Below the pieces are notes generated by a model. The model had not been told where the DNA came from. It saw nothing but the letters and a program-made list of their open reading frames with translations, and did no database searches. A stretch of DNA of 32,565 nt from JANYIP01 sp031394045 (GTDB taxonomy: Bacteria; Actinomycetota; Actinomycetes; Prado026). This document shows positions 15,301-24,141 of this stretch, one piece after another (within the stretch, counting starts at the first letter, position 1; each line of letters begins with the position of its first letter). Both the position numbers and the translations under genes were made by a program. The stretch lies in contig JANMWN010000034.1 in the NCBI GenBank assembly GCA_031394045.1, positions 1 to 32,565 of the forward strand, in the 5' to 3' direction.

Positions 15301-17676
15301 CTAGGAGAGCATGGTCCCCCGCCGGTGGAACGGTGCTCGGCCCGCAGGTTGCTGCGGCCTTGGCCGCGAGGCGATACGGGGGACGGGCAGCCGCTGGGCC
15401 ACCTCGACCTTGAGCGCCACGGACTCGCCGAAGTGCGTGATCGTCAGCGAGGCCGCCGGGTCGTCGGCGCTCAGCCGGTACGTCGCGGTGTGCGAGTCGG
15501 TCTCGACGTGGAGGCAGCCTTCGCGGCGCCGCAGCTTGAAGGCCAGCCTGGTGATCCCGTCCGGCAGCCTCGGAGCGAAGCTCAGCTGCCCACCGTGGTC
15601 ACGCATCCCGCCGAACCCGGCGACCAGCGCGATCCAGGCCCCGGCCAGCGAGGCCAGGTGCAGGCCGTCACGGGTGTTGTGCTCGAGGTCGGCCAGGTCC
15701 ATCAGCGAAGCCTCGGCGACATAGTCGTACGCCAGCGCCAGGTGACCGACCTCGGCCGCCAGCACCGACTGCGTGCACGCCGACAAGGAGGAGTCACGCA
15801 CGGTCAGCCGCTCGTAGTAGTCGAAGTTGGCCACCTTCTGCTCGAGCGTGAAGGCGTCGCCGCGCAGGTACATGGCCAGGACGAGATCGGCCTGCTTGAC
15901 CACCTGCTTGCGATAGAGGTCGTAGTAGGGGAAGTGCAGCAGCAGGGGGTACTGCTCGGCCGTGGTCCCGGCGAAGTCCCACACCTGGTGCCGGGTGAAG
16001 CCTTCGGACTGCTGGTGCACGCCCATCGTCCGGTCGAACGGCAGCACCACCCTGTCGGCGGCGTCGCGCCAGGTCGCCATCTCCTCGGCGTGCACACCCA
16101 GCGCGCGAGCAGTGTCCGGATGTGCGCGCGCGGTCTCCGCCGCCGCCCGGAGGTTCTGCTGGGCCATCAGGTTCGTGTAGATGTTGTTGTCAGCGACGGC
16201 GCTGTACTCGTCGGGCCCGGTGACGCCGTCGATGCGGAACTGACCCTGGATGTCGTGGTGCCCGAGTGATCGCCACAGCCGCGCCGTCTCGACCAACAGC
16301 TCCAGGCCGACCTCGCGCACGAAGGCGTCGTCCCCGGTCGCGGCGGCGTAGCGGACCACCGCGTCGGCGATGTCGGCGTTGACGTGGAAGGCGGCCGTGC
16401 CGGCCGGCCAGTAGCCCGAGCACTCGGCACCGTTGATGGTGCGCCACGGGAAGGCGGCACCCTCGAGATCGAGCTGCCGGGCCCGCTCTCGGGCGAGCGG
16501 CAAGGTGGAGTGCCGCCAGTGCAGGGCGTCGCGCGCCGCCCATGGCGCGGTGTAGGTCAGTACCGGGAGGACGAAGGTCTCGGTGTCCCAGAAGCTGTGA
16601 CCGTCGTAGCCGGGACCGGTCAGGCCCTTGGCTGCGATCGGCCGCCGTTCGGCGCGAGCGCCGGCCTGCAGGACGTGGAACAACCCGAACCGGACCGCCT
16701 GCTGCAGCTCAGGATCGCCGTCCAGCTCGACGTCCGCAGCCGCCCAGAACTCGTCGAGATAGCTGCGCTGGCCCTCGACGAGACCGTCCCACCCGGTACG
16801 GACGGCGTCAGCCAGCCCGGCTCGCACCTGGTCCCGCAGGGCCGGGATCGAACGCTCTGACGACCAGCCGTACCCGACGTACTTGACGATGCGGAGCCGC
16901 TCCCCCGGCTGCAGGCTCGCGGTGACGGTCACCCGGCCGAAGTCGGGCGCCGACTCTGACGTCATCTCGACACCAGCGCCCTGAGGCGCTTCGACCCTGT
17001 GGTCCATGGAGGCCGACACGAGCAGCTCGCTCTGCCGGGTCTTGTGCAGGAGTGCGACTCTCCCGTCCAGAGCCATGTGCTCCTGGCTGACCAGCGGCGA
17101 GTCGAGGACCGCGGCCACCCGTGGGTCAGCCGCCTGCTCGGGCAGCTGCTCGTTGGTCACGAGCTCGGACTGCACCACGAGGCGGACGGCGTGGTCGACC
17201 GCCTCGACCTCGTACGCGATAGCCAGGATCGAGCGGTGCGTGAACGAGACCAGCCGGGTCGAGCGGACCAGCACGGTACGTCCGGCCGGCGACGTCCAGC
17301 GCACCGTACGTTCCAGCGTCCCGGCCCGGAAGTCGAGCACCCGCTCGTGCGCTTCGAGATCCCCGTACGTGACGTCGAACGGCTCGTCGTCGACCAGCAG
17401 CCGGATCAGCTTGCCGTTGGTGACGTTGATGACCGTCTGACCCGACTCCGGGTAGCCGAAGCCGGCCTCGGCATAGGGCAGCGGCCGCAGCTCGTAGACC
17501 GAGTCGAGATAGGTGCCCGGGAGGCTGTGCGGCTCGCCCTCGTCCAGGTTGGCGCGTACCCCGATATGGCCGTTGGACAGCGCGAAGACCGACTCGGTCT
17601 GGGCCAGGACCTCGGTAAGCAGCTCGGTCTCGCGCAGGCACCACGGCTCGACCGTGAAGGCCGGATGGTCGATCAC
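15301..17676 (-). CDS. GH65 alpha-glucoside disaccharide phosphorylase (maltose/trehalose/kojibiose type)
   Basis: The 791-residue protein has the GH65 layout: an N-terminal beta-sandwich (about 1-270, ESVFALSNGHIGVRANLDEG), an (alpha/alpha)6 barrel with KGLTGPGYDGHSFWDTETF, GVTGPDE490YS carrying the general-acid Glu, and VVKQADLVLAMY, and a C-terminal beta domain. GH65 enzymes phosphorolyse an alpha-glucoside with inversion to give beta-glucose 1-phosphate. The substrate (trehalose, maltose, kojibiose or nigerose) cannot be chosen by eye. GTG 17676 overlaps the stop of the beta-phosphoglucomutase gene (GTGA), the classic pair that feeds beta-glucose 1-phosphate into glucose 6-phosphate. The last 35 residues are Pro/Arg-rich and probably disordered. 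Confidence 0.92.
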   Translation of the reverse strand: MIDHPAFTVEPWCLRETELLTEVLAQTESVFALSNGHIGVRANLDEGEPHSLPGTYLDSVYELRPLPYAEAGFGYPESGQTVINVTNGKLIRLLVDDEPFDVTYGDLEAHERVLDFRAGTLERTVRWTSPAGRTVLVRSTRLVSFTHRSILAIAYEVEAVDHAVRLVVQSELVTNEQLPEQAADPRVAAVLDSPLVSQEHMALDGRVALLHKTRQSELLVSASMDHRVEAPQGAGVEMTSESAPDFGRVTVTASLQPGERLRIVKYVGYGWSSERSIPALRDQVRAGLADAVRTGWDGLVEGQRSYLDEFWAAADVELDGDPELQQAVRFGLFHVLQAGARAERRPIAAKGLTGPGYDGHSFWDTETFVLPVLTYTAPWAARDALHWRHSTLPLARERARQLDLEGAAFPWRTINGAECSGYWPAGTAAFHVNADIADAVVRYAAATGDDAFVREVGLELLVETARLWRSLGHHDIQGQFRIDGVTGPDEYSAVADNNIYTNLMAQQNLRAAAETARAHPDTARALGVHAEEMATWRDAADRVVLPFDRTMGVHQQSEGFTRHQVWDFAGTTAEQYPLLLHFPYYDLYRKQVVKQADLVLAMYLRGDAFTLEQKVANFDYYERLTVRDSSLSACTQSVLAAEVGHLALAYDYVAEASLMDLADLEHNTRDGLHLASLAGAWIALVAGFGGMRDHGGQLSFAPRLPDGITRLAFKLRRREGCLHVETDSHTATYRLSADDPAASLTITHFGESVALKVEVAQRLPVPRIASRPRPQQPAGRAPFHRRGTMLS

Positions 17677-18452
17677 ACCGGCACCAGCAGGTCGGCGAGG
17701 TCGAGCACAACGAGGTCGGCGCCGTGCGCGGCCAGACCAGCCGCATGACCCACCCGGTCGACCCCGACGACCCAGCCGAACCCGCCGGCCCGGCCGGCCT
17801 CGACGCCGGCCAGCGCGTCCTCAAAGACGACGGAGCGGTCCACGGGGACGCCCAGCAGCCGGGCTCCCTCGACGAAGGTGTCCGGCGCCGGCTTGCCGGC
17901 GAGGTGCTGCTGCCAGGCGACCTGCGCGTCGACCACAACGTCGAACAGACCGGTCAGCCCGGTGGCGACGAGGACGTCACGGGTGTTGGCGCTGGAGGAG
18001 ACGACGGCGGTCGCCAGACCAGCGGCACGAGCGGCCCGGACGTAGGTCACCGAACCGGGGTAGACCTCGACCCCGTCAGCCCGGATCAGCTGTTGTACCA
18101 ACAAGTTCTTGCGATTGCCGAGGCCTTGAACAGTCTCCTCGTCGACAGCATCCCCGGCGCCGCCGGGCCCGCCCTCGAGCAGGTGGATCCCACGGGACTC
18201 GAGGAAGGATCGCGTACCGTCCGCCCGCGGCTTGCCGTCGACGTAGGCCTGGTAGTCGGCTGCTTCGTCGAACGGCACGAACGGCTCGCCCGTACGCTCG
18301 GCCCGGTCCTCGAGGTAGCCGTCGAACATCTGCTTCCAGGCTGCGGCGTGGACCTTCGCGGTCTGGGTGATCACCCCGTCGAGATCGAAGAGGCAGGCCT
18401 GGACGCCGGGAGGCAGCCCCACACGGCCGGCCTCGTGGGTGCTCACGCTCAA
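17673..18452 (-). CDS. pgmB: Beta-phosphoglucomutase-like HAD-family enzyme
   Basis: HAD motif 1 is CLFDLDGVITQT (nucleophile Asp and acid/base Asp two residues later), with a helical cap that includes FDEAADYQAYVDGKPR. Motif 2 is VVSSSANT, the motif 3 Lys is in AGKPAPDTF, and motif 4 is VVFEDALAGVEAGRAG. This cap and the DG-x-RSFLESRGI segment are typical of beta-phosphoglucomutases. It converts beta-glucose 1-phosphate to glucose 6-phosphate, and its coupling to the GH65 gene supports that. Starts: TTG 18452, or GTG 18446 six bases later; GGAG lies just upstream. Length 259 residues from the first. Confidence 0.88.
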   Translation of the reverse strand: MSVSTHEAGRVGLPPGVQACLFDLDGVITQTAKVHAAAWKQMFDGYLEDRAERTGEPFVPFDEAADYQAYVDGKPRADGTRSFLESRGIHLLEGGPGGAGDAVDEETVQGLGNRKNLLVQQLIRADGVEVYPGSVTYVRAARAAGLATAVVSSSANTRDVLVATGLTGLFDVVVDAQVAWQQHLAGKPAPDTFVEGARLLGVPVDRSVVFEDALAGVEAGRAGGFGWVVGVDRVGHAAGLAAHGADLVVLDLADLLVPV

Positions 18453-18515
18453 CTCAGCTCCGCTCGCTGCTCGCCGTCGTCGTCGGTCGGGCCAAGTATC
18501 ACCCGGTTCGGCCGA

Positions 18516-18594
18516 CCGAAGCCCCGTGGCAGCTTCGGCCAGGGATTCCTGTCACGGCATCACGACCGCCAGGACCTTGCGGTCGGGCCCGACC
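18516..18594 (+). promoter_or_regulatory. Dyad symmetries in the divergent gap before the small ABM-like gene
   Basis: Within the 188-base gap are a hairpin CCGAAGC (18516-18522)/GCTTCGG (18532-18538) and a perfect 14-base palindrome GGTCGGGCCCGACC (18581-18594). The palindrome is about 46 bases before ATG 18641, a plausible operator position. GGGAGG shortly before the ATG is a good ribosome site. Confidence 0.35.
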
Positions 18595-18640
18595 GGGTGT
18601 AAGCCGGGACCCTGCGCATTCGCGGTCAGGGAGGATCACA

Positions 18641-18936
18641 TGACATTCATCCAGCTGATCGAGTTCGAGTCGGATCGCGACTCGGACATCGAGGCCCTCG
18701 TGGACGAGTGGCGGGATGCGACGGAAGGCCGCCGCTCCACGGCATCGGCCGTGGTCTGCCGCGACCGCGAGCACTCCGACCGCTACGTCACCATCGTCGA
18801 GTTCCCGAGCTACGAGGCCGCGATGGAGAACAGCGAGCTGCCGGAGACGCAGCGGATGTCCGCCCGGATGGCTGAGCTGTGCAAGAGCGCCCCACGGTTC
18901 GTCAACCTCGACGAGATCCGCCGCGACAAGTCCTGA
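18641..18936 (+). CDS. Small ABM-like (dimeric alpha/beta-barrel) protein
   Basis: ATG 18641 is preceded by GGGAGG, and the product has 98 residues. The pattern FIQLIEFESDRDSDIEALVDEWR, then SAVVCRDREHSDRYVTIVEFPSYEAAMENSELPET (split strands and a helix), and MAELCKSAPRFVNLDEI is that of ferredoxin-like dimeric alpha/beta-barrel proteins such as antibiotic biosynthesis monooxygenase-like domains. No specific reaction can be given. It is followed 64 bases later by the GYD-domain gene, a protein with the same kind of fold. Confidence 0.7.
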
Positions 18937-19000
18937 CCGTCCTCTTGACGGACCCCGCTCCATGAGCCCGGCTGGACGTCGGGCAGAAAGGTAGGCACGC

Positions 19001-19321
19001 ATGTCCAAGTACCTGTTCGCCGCCAACTACCACAAGCAAGGGATGGACGGGGTCCGCAGCGAGGGCGCCAAGTCGCGCGTCGACTCGGTCCGGTCCACGA
19101 TCGAGAGCCTCGGCGGGAAGCTCGAGTCGTTCCACTTCGCGTTCGGTGACGTCGACGCCTACCTCGTCGTGGATCTGCCCGACGACGAGGCGGCAGCCGC
19201 ACTGGCGATGACGGTGAACGGCAGCGGCGCCGTCACCGTCTCGACCACCAAGCTCCTGACCGCCGAGCAGATCGACAGCGCCATCGGCCACGCCATCTCG
19301 TACCGTCCGCCGGGAGGCTGA
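19001..19321 (+). CDS. GYD domain-containing small protein
   Basis: 106 residues from ATG 19001, with AAAGGTAGG-type purine-rich sequence upstream. It matches the GYD family: YLFAANYHKQGMDGVRSEGAKSR, VRSTIESLGGKLESFHFAFGDVDAYLVVDLP (the GxYD-like segment is G-D-V-D-A-Y), and AVTVSTTKLLTAEQID. The family is a stand-alone ferredoxin-like fold of unknown function. Its stop is only 7 bases from the convergent stop of the large secreted protein, so the two transcripts end against each other. Confidence 0.83.
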   Translation: MSKYLFAANYHKQGMDGVRSEGAKSRVDSVRSTIESLGGKLESFHFAFGDVDAYLVVDLPDDEAAAALAMTVNGSGAVTVSTTKLLTAEQIDSAIGHAISYRPPGG

Positions 19322-19328
19322 CCTCGGG

Positions 19329-22031
19329 TCAGGCCACCGGCGTGAATGTGGTCTTCGTCGATGCGGAGGAGCCGAGGTCCGCGCTCGTCGCGGTGACGGC
19401 GACCGGGACGACCACGCCCGCAGCTGCCGTACCCACGGCGTACGTCAGGATGGCAAGGCCGGTGCCGTCCGCGGTCGCCGTGGCGATGACAGGCCCGCTG
19501 AGGAAGGACGCTGTCCCCGACACGGTGGCACCCGCGACGGTCGTGACGTTGATGGTGACGGTCGTCCCGCGGGACGGGTGTGTCGGTGTCGCGGTCGCGG
19601 TCGCGGTCACACCCTTGACGCTGGGCGCCGCGGGAGCAGTCCCGTGGTTGACCCCTGCGTCGCTGGTGTAGTAGCCGGCGAGGTCTGCGAGCAGGTCGAC
19701 GGTGCCGGCCTGGTTGCGCAGCCGCACCTTGCCCCCCGCTCCGATCGAGACCGAGACCATGTTGGCCAGGACGTCACCGGGCAGCGGGTTGAGTGTGCTC
19801 ACCGTCGGGAAGGCGGACCCGCTCGCAGGCGTCGGGTAGGCCTGGACGTAGGTCGCCGACTTCGGCGCGACCGCTGTGTAGTTGAAGACCGCTGCCGTCG
19901 CGTCGAGGGGCATCGCCGCTGCGCCGGTCAGCTGCAGATCGATCAGACCGCCGGGACCGACCTTGCCGGTCTGCCCGGCCGCCTCGCCCAGCGACGTCCT
20001 CGTGTCGAGCAGCCGGGTCGGGCTGATCGGCGTGTAGCGCGAGCCGGTGGTGGCGCTGGAGAAGTACCCGGCGACGTCGGCCAGCACGTCGACCGATCCG
20101 GCCGAGTTCCCGAGGCGTACGCGGCCAGAGTCACCGATCTGCACGGTGACGAGGTTGGCCACGGTGCGCCCAGCGACGATGTTGAGGTTGCTCACCGTCG
20201 GCGGTGTGCCGGCCCCGGCGGGCGTCGGGTAGGCCTGCACGAAGGTCGAGGCTGTCGCGCCGGTGGCCGTCACGTTCATGACGACCGCGCTGGCGTTGGC
20301 CGGGATGCCAGCGACGCCGGTCACCTGCAGGTCGGTCGTCCCCGCGGGGCCCAGCTGCGCCAGCGGGGCGCCGAGACCCGACCGGGTGTCGAGGATCCGC
20401 ACCGGAGTCAGCGGGGCGTAGGTGTTGACGGCGGTGGAGGAGTAGTAGCCAGCCACGTCGGCAAGCAGGTCGACCGTACCGACGGCGTTGAACAGGTTGA
20501 TCTTGCCGGTGGCGTCGACCTTGACCGTCACGAGGTTGGGGACGATCCGGCCGCGAGCCACGTTGATGTTGCTCACCAGGGGCGGCGAGGTCAGGTCACC
20601 GGGGTATGCGGAGACGTACGTCGTCGCGGTCGGGGCCACCGCCGTCACGTTGAGGACGACCGCGTCGATGCCGAGCGGAACCCCAGCTGCTCCCCCGACC
20701 TGTAGCTTGATCGACTTGGCCGCGCCGACGCGAGCGGCCACGCCACCGGCCAGGCCCAGCCCCGAGCGGGTGTCAAGGATCCTGGTCGGGGTCACCGGTG
20801 CGAACGCGTCGCCAACGGGCGTCACCGGTGTGCCCAGCAGGCTGAACTGCGCGAAGCCCTGCTGGTTGTGGAAGTGCCCGGCCTTGAGGAAGTCGCCGCC
20901 GATCTGGAGGCGGCCAGCTGAAGTGGCCACCGCGAAGACTCCGAGCGGGCTGTCGGCGCCCGGGTCCCAGGGGTCCAGGGTGCCCGTTGCCGCGTCCACA
21001 GCCAGGATCTTGTGCCGCGCGGCCAGGATGACGGGACACTGGAGCCCGATGGTGCCGATGACGCTGGGATCGCAGATGTTGTCGAAGTGACCGCCGACGT
21101 AGAGCTCGCTGCCGATGACTGCGACCCCCTGGACGCCGCCGTCGGTCTGGTCGTCCCAGAGCCGGGCACCGGTCGACAACGTGTAGGCGGAGGCATGGCC
21201 GCCGGCCCCGTTGCCGCCGAGATACATGTTCGCGCCGTTGATGGTCATCGCATAGATGGGGTACCCCGGGTGCAACGCCCACGGCAGCAGCGCTCCGGTG
21301 GTCGCCGACAGGGCGGCGAAGTGCTTCTGCCTGGTGTCGCCGTTGATGGCCAGGAAGTCGCCGCCGGCATAGATGGTCGACCCGTTGGGCGACGCCGTCA
21401 TCGCCAGGATCTTGTCGTCGGGCGCCGGGGTCCAGCCGGTGTCGAGGACGCCTGCGGTGTCGACGGAGGCGAGGCTGGCCCGCGGCTGGCCGTTGACGGT
21501 GGTGAAGGTGCCGCCCAGGTAGATCCGGTTGGACGTGACAGCGATCGCGTTGACCTTGTTGTCGGCGGTGGGGGCCCAGGGCAAGAGTGCGCCGGTTGCG
21601 GTGCTCAGCGCCGCGACCTTGGCTCGCGCGATGCCAGCGACCTGGGTGAACAGGCCACCGACGTAGATGATCGAGCCGTCCGGGGACGCGGCGAGGGAGT
21701 AGGCCTCCTTGTTGGCACCAGGGTTCCACTGCAGCAGCTGGCCGGTGTCGCGGTCGACGGCGGCAAGGAAGTTGCGGGCCACCTCACCCGTACCGGCCGG
21801 AGCGTTGTACGGACGCATCGAGGTGAACGAGCCCGCGAGGTACAGGACGTTGCCGATCGGCAGGATCGCCGCGACCCGGCCGTTGGCCTGGTAGGTGTGG
21901 TCGGTGAGGTCGGCCAGGCCCGATGTCGCACTCGCAGCTCCTGCACCCACGACGAGCAGGCTCGCCGCGATGGCGCTGACGACCAGTCCAGCAAGGAGCG
22001 AGCGAGGCGCCCCCGTACGTCGTGCAATCAC
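19329..22031 (-). CDS. Secreted beta-propeller protein with three surface repeats and Ig-like tail
   Basis: GTG 22031 has GGGAGG 9 bases upstream. The first 35 residues form a signal peptide (RR-x-GAPRSLLAGLVVSAIAASLLVVGAG, then AAS-A). Residues about 40-405 are propeller blades with repeated I-Y-V-G-G/I-Y-L-G-G-x-F turns and A-A-L-S-T-A-T-G-A-L-L-P-W. Residues about 410-790 hold three repeats of about 128 residues, each starting P-T-R-I-L-D-T-R-S-G-L-G and ending V-D-L-L-A-D-V-A-G-Y-Y. Residues about 797-900 form an Ig-like domain. It is probably cell-surface or extracellular; the function is unknown. The repeats are shared with the next two genes. Confidence 0.85.
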   Translation of the reverse strand: MIARRTGAPRSLLAGLVVSAIAASLLVVGAGAASATSGLADLTDHTYQANGRVAAILPIGNVLYLAGSFTSMRPYNAPAGTGEVARNFLAAVDRDTGQLLQWNPGANKEAYSLAASPDGSIIYVGGLFTQVAGIARAKVAALSTATGALLPWAPTADNKVNAIAVTSNRIYLGGTFTTVNGQPRASLASVDTAGVLDTGWTPAPDDKILAMTASPNGSTIYAGGDFLAINGDTRQKHFAALSATTGALLPWALHPGYPIYAMTINGANMYLGGNGAGGHASAYTLSTGARLWDDQTDGGVQGVAVIGSELYVGGHFDNICDPSVIGTIGLQCPVILAARHKILAVDAATGTLDPWDPGADSPLGVFAVATSAGRLQIGGDFLKAGHFHNQQGFAQFSLLGTPVTPVGDAFAPVTPTRILDTRSGLGLAGGVAARVGAAKSIKLQVGGAAGVPLGIDAVVLNVTAVAPTATTYVSAYPGDLTSPPLVSNINVARGRIVPNLVTVKVDATGKINLFNAVGTVDLLADVAGYYSSTAVNTYAPLTPVRILDTRSGLGAPLAQLGPAGTTDLQVTGVAGIPANASAVVMNVTATGATASTFVQAYPTPAGAGTPPTVSNLNIVAGRTVANLVTVQIGDSGRVRLGNSAGSVDVLADVAGYFSSATTGSRYTPISPTRLLDTRTSLGEAAGQTGKVGPGGLIDLQLTGAAAMPLDATAAVFNYTAVAPKSATYVQAYPTPASGSAFPTVSTLNPLPGDVLANMVSVSIGAGGKVRLRNQAGTVDLLADLAGYYTSDAGVNHGTAPAAPSVKGVTATATATPTHPSRGTTVTINVTTVAGATVSGTASFLSGPVIATATADGTGLAILTYAVGTAAAGVVVPVAVTATSADLGSSASTKTTFTPVA

Positions 22032-22057
22032 TGTGCTGATCCTCCCGAGCGGAACCG

Positions 22058-22072
22058 TAGGTCATGAACCTA
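22058..22072 (-). promoter_or_regulatory. Palindrome upstream of the propeller-protein gene
   Basis: TAGGT-CATGA-ACCTA is a 5-bp dyad 27 bases upstream of GTG 22031. It contains one of three copies of the octamer ATGAACCT in this gap (22064-22071 and 22107-22114 on plus, and the reverse complement at 22126-22133), in an AT-richer stretch. It could be an operator; no regulator gene is adjacent. Confidence 0.35.
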
Positions 22073-22097
22073 TGGACGAAAGCGTTGCAGCGCATGA

Positions 22098-22142
22098 GGT
22101 GAACGTATGAACCTTGATAGACGAAAGGTTCATACGTTCACC
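22098..22142 (-). terminator. 18-bp perfect hairpin after the repeat-only surface protein gene
   Basis: The arms 22098-22115 and 22125-22142 are perfectly complementary (core GTGAACGTATGAACCTT) with a 9-base loop. They begin 8 bases past the stop of the minus-strand gene that ends at 22151. Position suggests a terminator without a T run; the embedded ATGAACCT copies mean a regulatory role for the next gene is also possible. Confidence 0.55.
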
Positions 22143-22150
22143 CGCGCGAC

Positions 22151-24013
22151 CTAGGCGATGGGCGTATAGGCGGTGGAGCAGGTCGCCGTGTTGGTACCCA
22201 GCGACACCGTCACCGTGACGATGACCCGGAAGCCGATCTTGGCTCCGCCGATGTTGCGGACCACGTCACCCCGACCGAGGATGTCCGCCTTCGAGTTCTG
22301 TGTGAACGTCGAGACGTTGCCGTGGAAGACCGCCGTGATGTTCGCCCCAGGCAGGGTGCCCACGACGATGTCGACGTTGCCGTGCTGCGCCGGGTTGGCC
22401 GGCACAGCAGCCGCGTGGCAGGTGAGCGGGACCGGTACGAAGGTCAGGACGGACTGCGCCGTCGCCCCGAGGTCGGCACTGACAGCAGTGAGCACGATCG
22501 GCACCACAACCCCGATCGGGGCCGCCTGGACCCCGATGCTGGTCGATCCTGGTACGCCAGCCACGGTGGTGAGGTTGGGGATCTTCGTGACACCCGCCCG
22601 GAAGTACGCTGCCAGGCTGAACGGGTTCGTGTCGACGTTGGTCGTGTAGGTCACGATCACGTGGCCGAACTGGCCTGGGTGCACGCTGTTCAGCGTCGCA
22701 CTGATCGACACGCCCACCCTCGGCGGTCCGTCGGTGGGAGCAGTCCCGTGGTCGACACCAGCGGTGCTGGTGTAGTAGCCGGACAGGTCGACGAGCACGC
22801 CGGTCTTACCTGCCTGGTTGCGCACACGTACGTCGGCACCCGCGCCGATCATGGACGACACCAGGTTGGCCCTGGTCTCCCCGGCCGCGACGTTGAGGTT
22901 GCTGACACCGGGGAACACGTGCCCGCTGGCCGGGGTGGGGTAGGCCTGCAGGTAGCTGGGCAGGCTCGGCGCGACAGCAGTCAGGTTGAAGAGCGCGGCG
23001 GTTGCCGTGGCTGGCACCGGTGCGCCGTCACCGATGAGCAGGTCTTCTGCTCCACCCGGCCCGAATGTCGACCCGGTACGGCTGTCGAGGATCCGGGTCG
23101 GCGTGATGGGCGTGAACAGCGAGCCGCTCGCGTCGGTGGAGAAGTAGCCGGCCACGTCAGCGATCAGCTCGACCGAGCCGTTCGCGTTGCGCAGCCGAAT
23201 GTCTCCAGCGTCTCCGATGCCGACCGTGACCAGGTTGGCCACGGCGGTGTGCGGCTTGACGTTGAGGTTGCTGACCGTGGGCGGCGGCGTCGTGGTGGCC
23301 GGCTTCGGGTAGACCTGCACGTACGTGTTGCTCGTGGCCCCGACCGCGGTCACGTTGAGGACCACGGCGTCGGCGTTGGCCGGGATGGTGAACGAGCTCG
23401 CGACCTTGACGTCGATGGTTGCGCCAGGACCGACGGGTGACGGACCACCGATCACGCCGGTGCCGTCGCGGGTGTCGAGGAGCCGGAGTGGTGCCATCGG
23501 GGTGAACGTGTCGGTGGCGGTGGAGTCGTAGAAGCCGGTCACGTCGGCGAGCAGGTGGACCGAGCCCGCGGAGTTGTAGAGCGTGACGTCGCCGGACGGC
23601 GAGACCTTGACGGTGACGAGGTTGGGCACGACCGCGCCCGCGGGGAGGTTGATGTTGCTGACCGCCGGCCTGGTCACGTCAGCCGGGTAGACCGAGACGA
23701 AGGTGGCCTTGGTCGGCGCAACAGCCGTCACGTTGAGGACAACGGCGTCGACCGGGTCAGGGACGCCGGCAACGCCGGCGACGTGGAGGGTGACCGTGGA
23801 GTCTGCTCCGATCGGGGCCGCGACCGAGCCGGGCACGCCGAGGCCCGTACGCGTGTCGAGGATGCGGGTCGGGACCGCCAGCGCAGAGAACGAGTCCCCT
23901 GACACGACGGCCGGTACTGCGGCGATCGCGGGGGTGGTGGACACCAGTCCCGCGACGACGATCGAACCGATGACAGCTCCGACGGCGAACGTGCGCCTCG
24001 AACTCAGCTTCAT
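22151..24013 (-). CDS. Secreted repeat protein with three surface repeats and two Ig-like domains
   Basis: ATG 24013 (MKLSSRRTF) follows GGAGG 11 bases upstream, giving 620 residues; GTG 24031 would put that site inside the gene. A signal peptide (FAVGAVIGSIVVAGLVSTTPAIA) is followed directly by three repeats at about 39-167, 168-297 and 298-420. Each has the form P-T-R-I-L-D-T-R-x-G-x-G, V-V-L-N-V-T-A-V, N-L-V-T-V and a D-V-A/T-G-x-Y close. Then come two beta-rich Ig-like segments (421-620) with a Cys pair near the end (LTCHAAA, TATCSTAY). There is no catalytic domain; it probably has a surface or matrix role. Same orientation as its two neighbours. Confidence 0.83.
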   Translation of the reverse strand: MKLSSRRTFAVGAVIGSIVVAGLVSTTPAIAAVPAVVSGDSFSALAVPTRILDTRTGLGVPGSVAAPIGADSTVTLHVAGVAGVPDPVDAVVLNVTAVAPTKATFVSVYPADVTRPAVSNINLPAGAVVPNLVTVKVSPSGDVTLYNSAGSVHLLADVTGFYDSTATDTFTPMAPLRLLDTRDGTGVIGGPSPVGPGATIDVKVASSFTIPANADAVVLNVTAVGATSNTYVQVYPKPATTTPPPTVSNLNVKPHTAVANLVTVGIGDAGDIRLRNANGSVELIADVAGYFSTDASGSLFTPITPTRILDSRTGSTFGPGGAEDLLIGDGAPVPATATAALFNLTAVAPSLPSYLQAYPTPASGHVFPGVSNLNVAAGETRANLVSSMIGAGADVRVRNQAGKTGVLVDLSGYYTSTAGVDHGTAPTDGPPRVGVSISATLNSVHPGQFGHVIVTYTTNVDTNPFSLAAYFRAGVTKIPNLTTVAGVPGSTSIGVQAAPIGVVVPIVLTAVSADLGATAQSVLTFVPVPLTCHAAAVPANPAQHGNVDIVVGTLPGANITAVFHGNVSTFTQNSKADILGRGDVVRNIGGAKIGFRVIVTVTVSLGTNTATCSTAYTPIA

Positions 24014-24087
24014 TGCAGGATTTCCCTCCACGATGTGCCCGAGCGGTCAGCATGCCTCCTCGGGGTACGAATCACAGCCCAGCCGTT

Positions 24088-24110
24088 CGGTCGGTCTTTG
24101 TCACCGACCG
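24088..24110 (-). terminator. Hairpin after the S53 peptidase gene
   Basis: An 8-bp stem CGGTCGGT (24088-24095)/ACCGACCG (24103-24110) with a 7-base loop lies about 30 bases past the minus-strand stop at 24142 and before the next gene's start. It is a likely GC-rich terminator without a T run. Confidence 0.5.
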
Positions 24111-24141
24111 GTCACTCCGGGTCAGGACCCGTCAGTGCCAG

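Noticed and set aside
15301..18452. GH65 and beta-phosphoglucomutase as part of a novel system
   Set aside because: This is a well-known disaccharide phosphorolysis pair with complete motifs. Proximity to the cyclitol genes alone does not make it part of that pathway.
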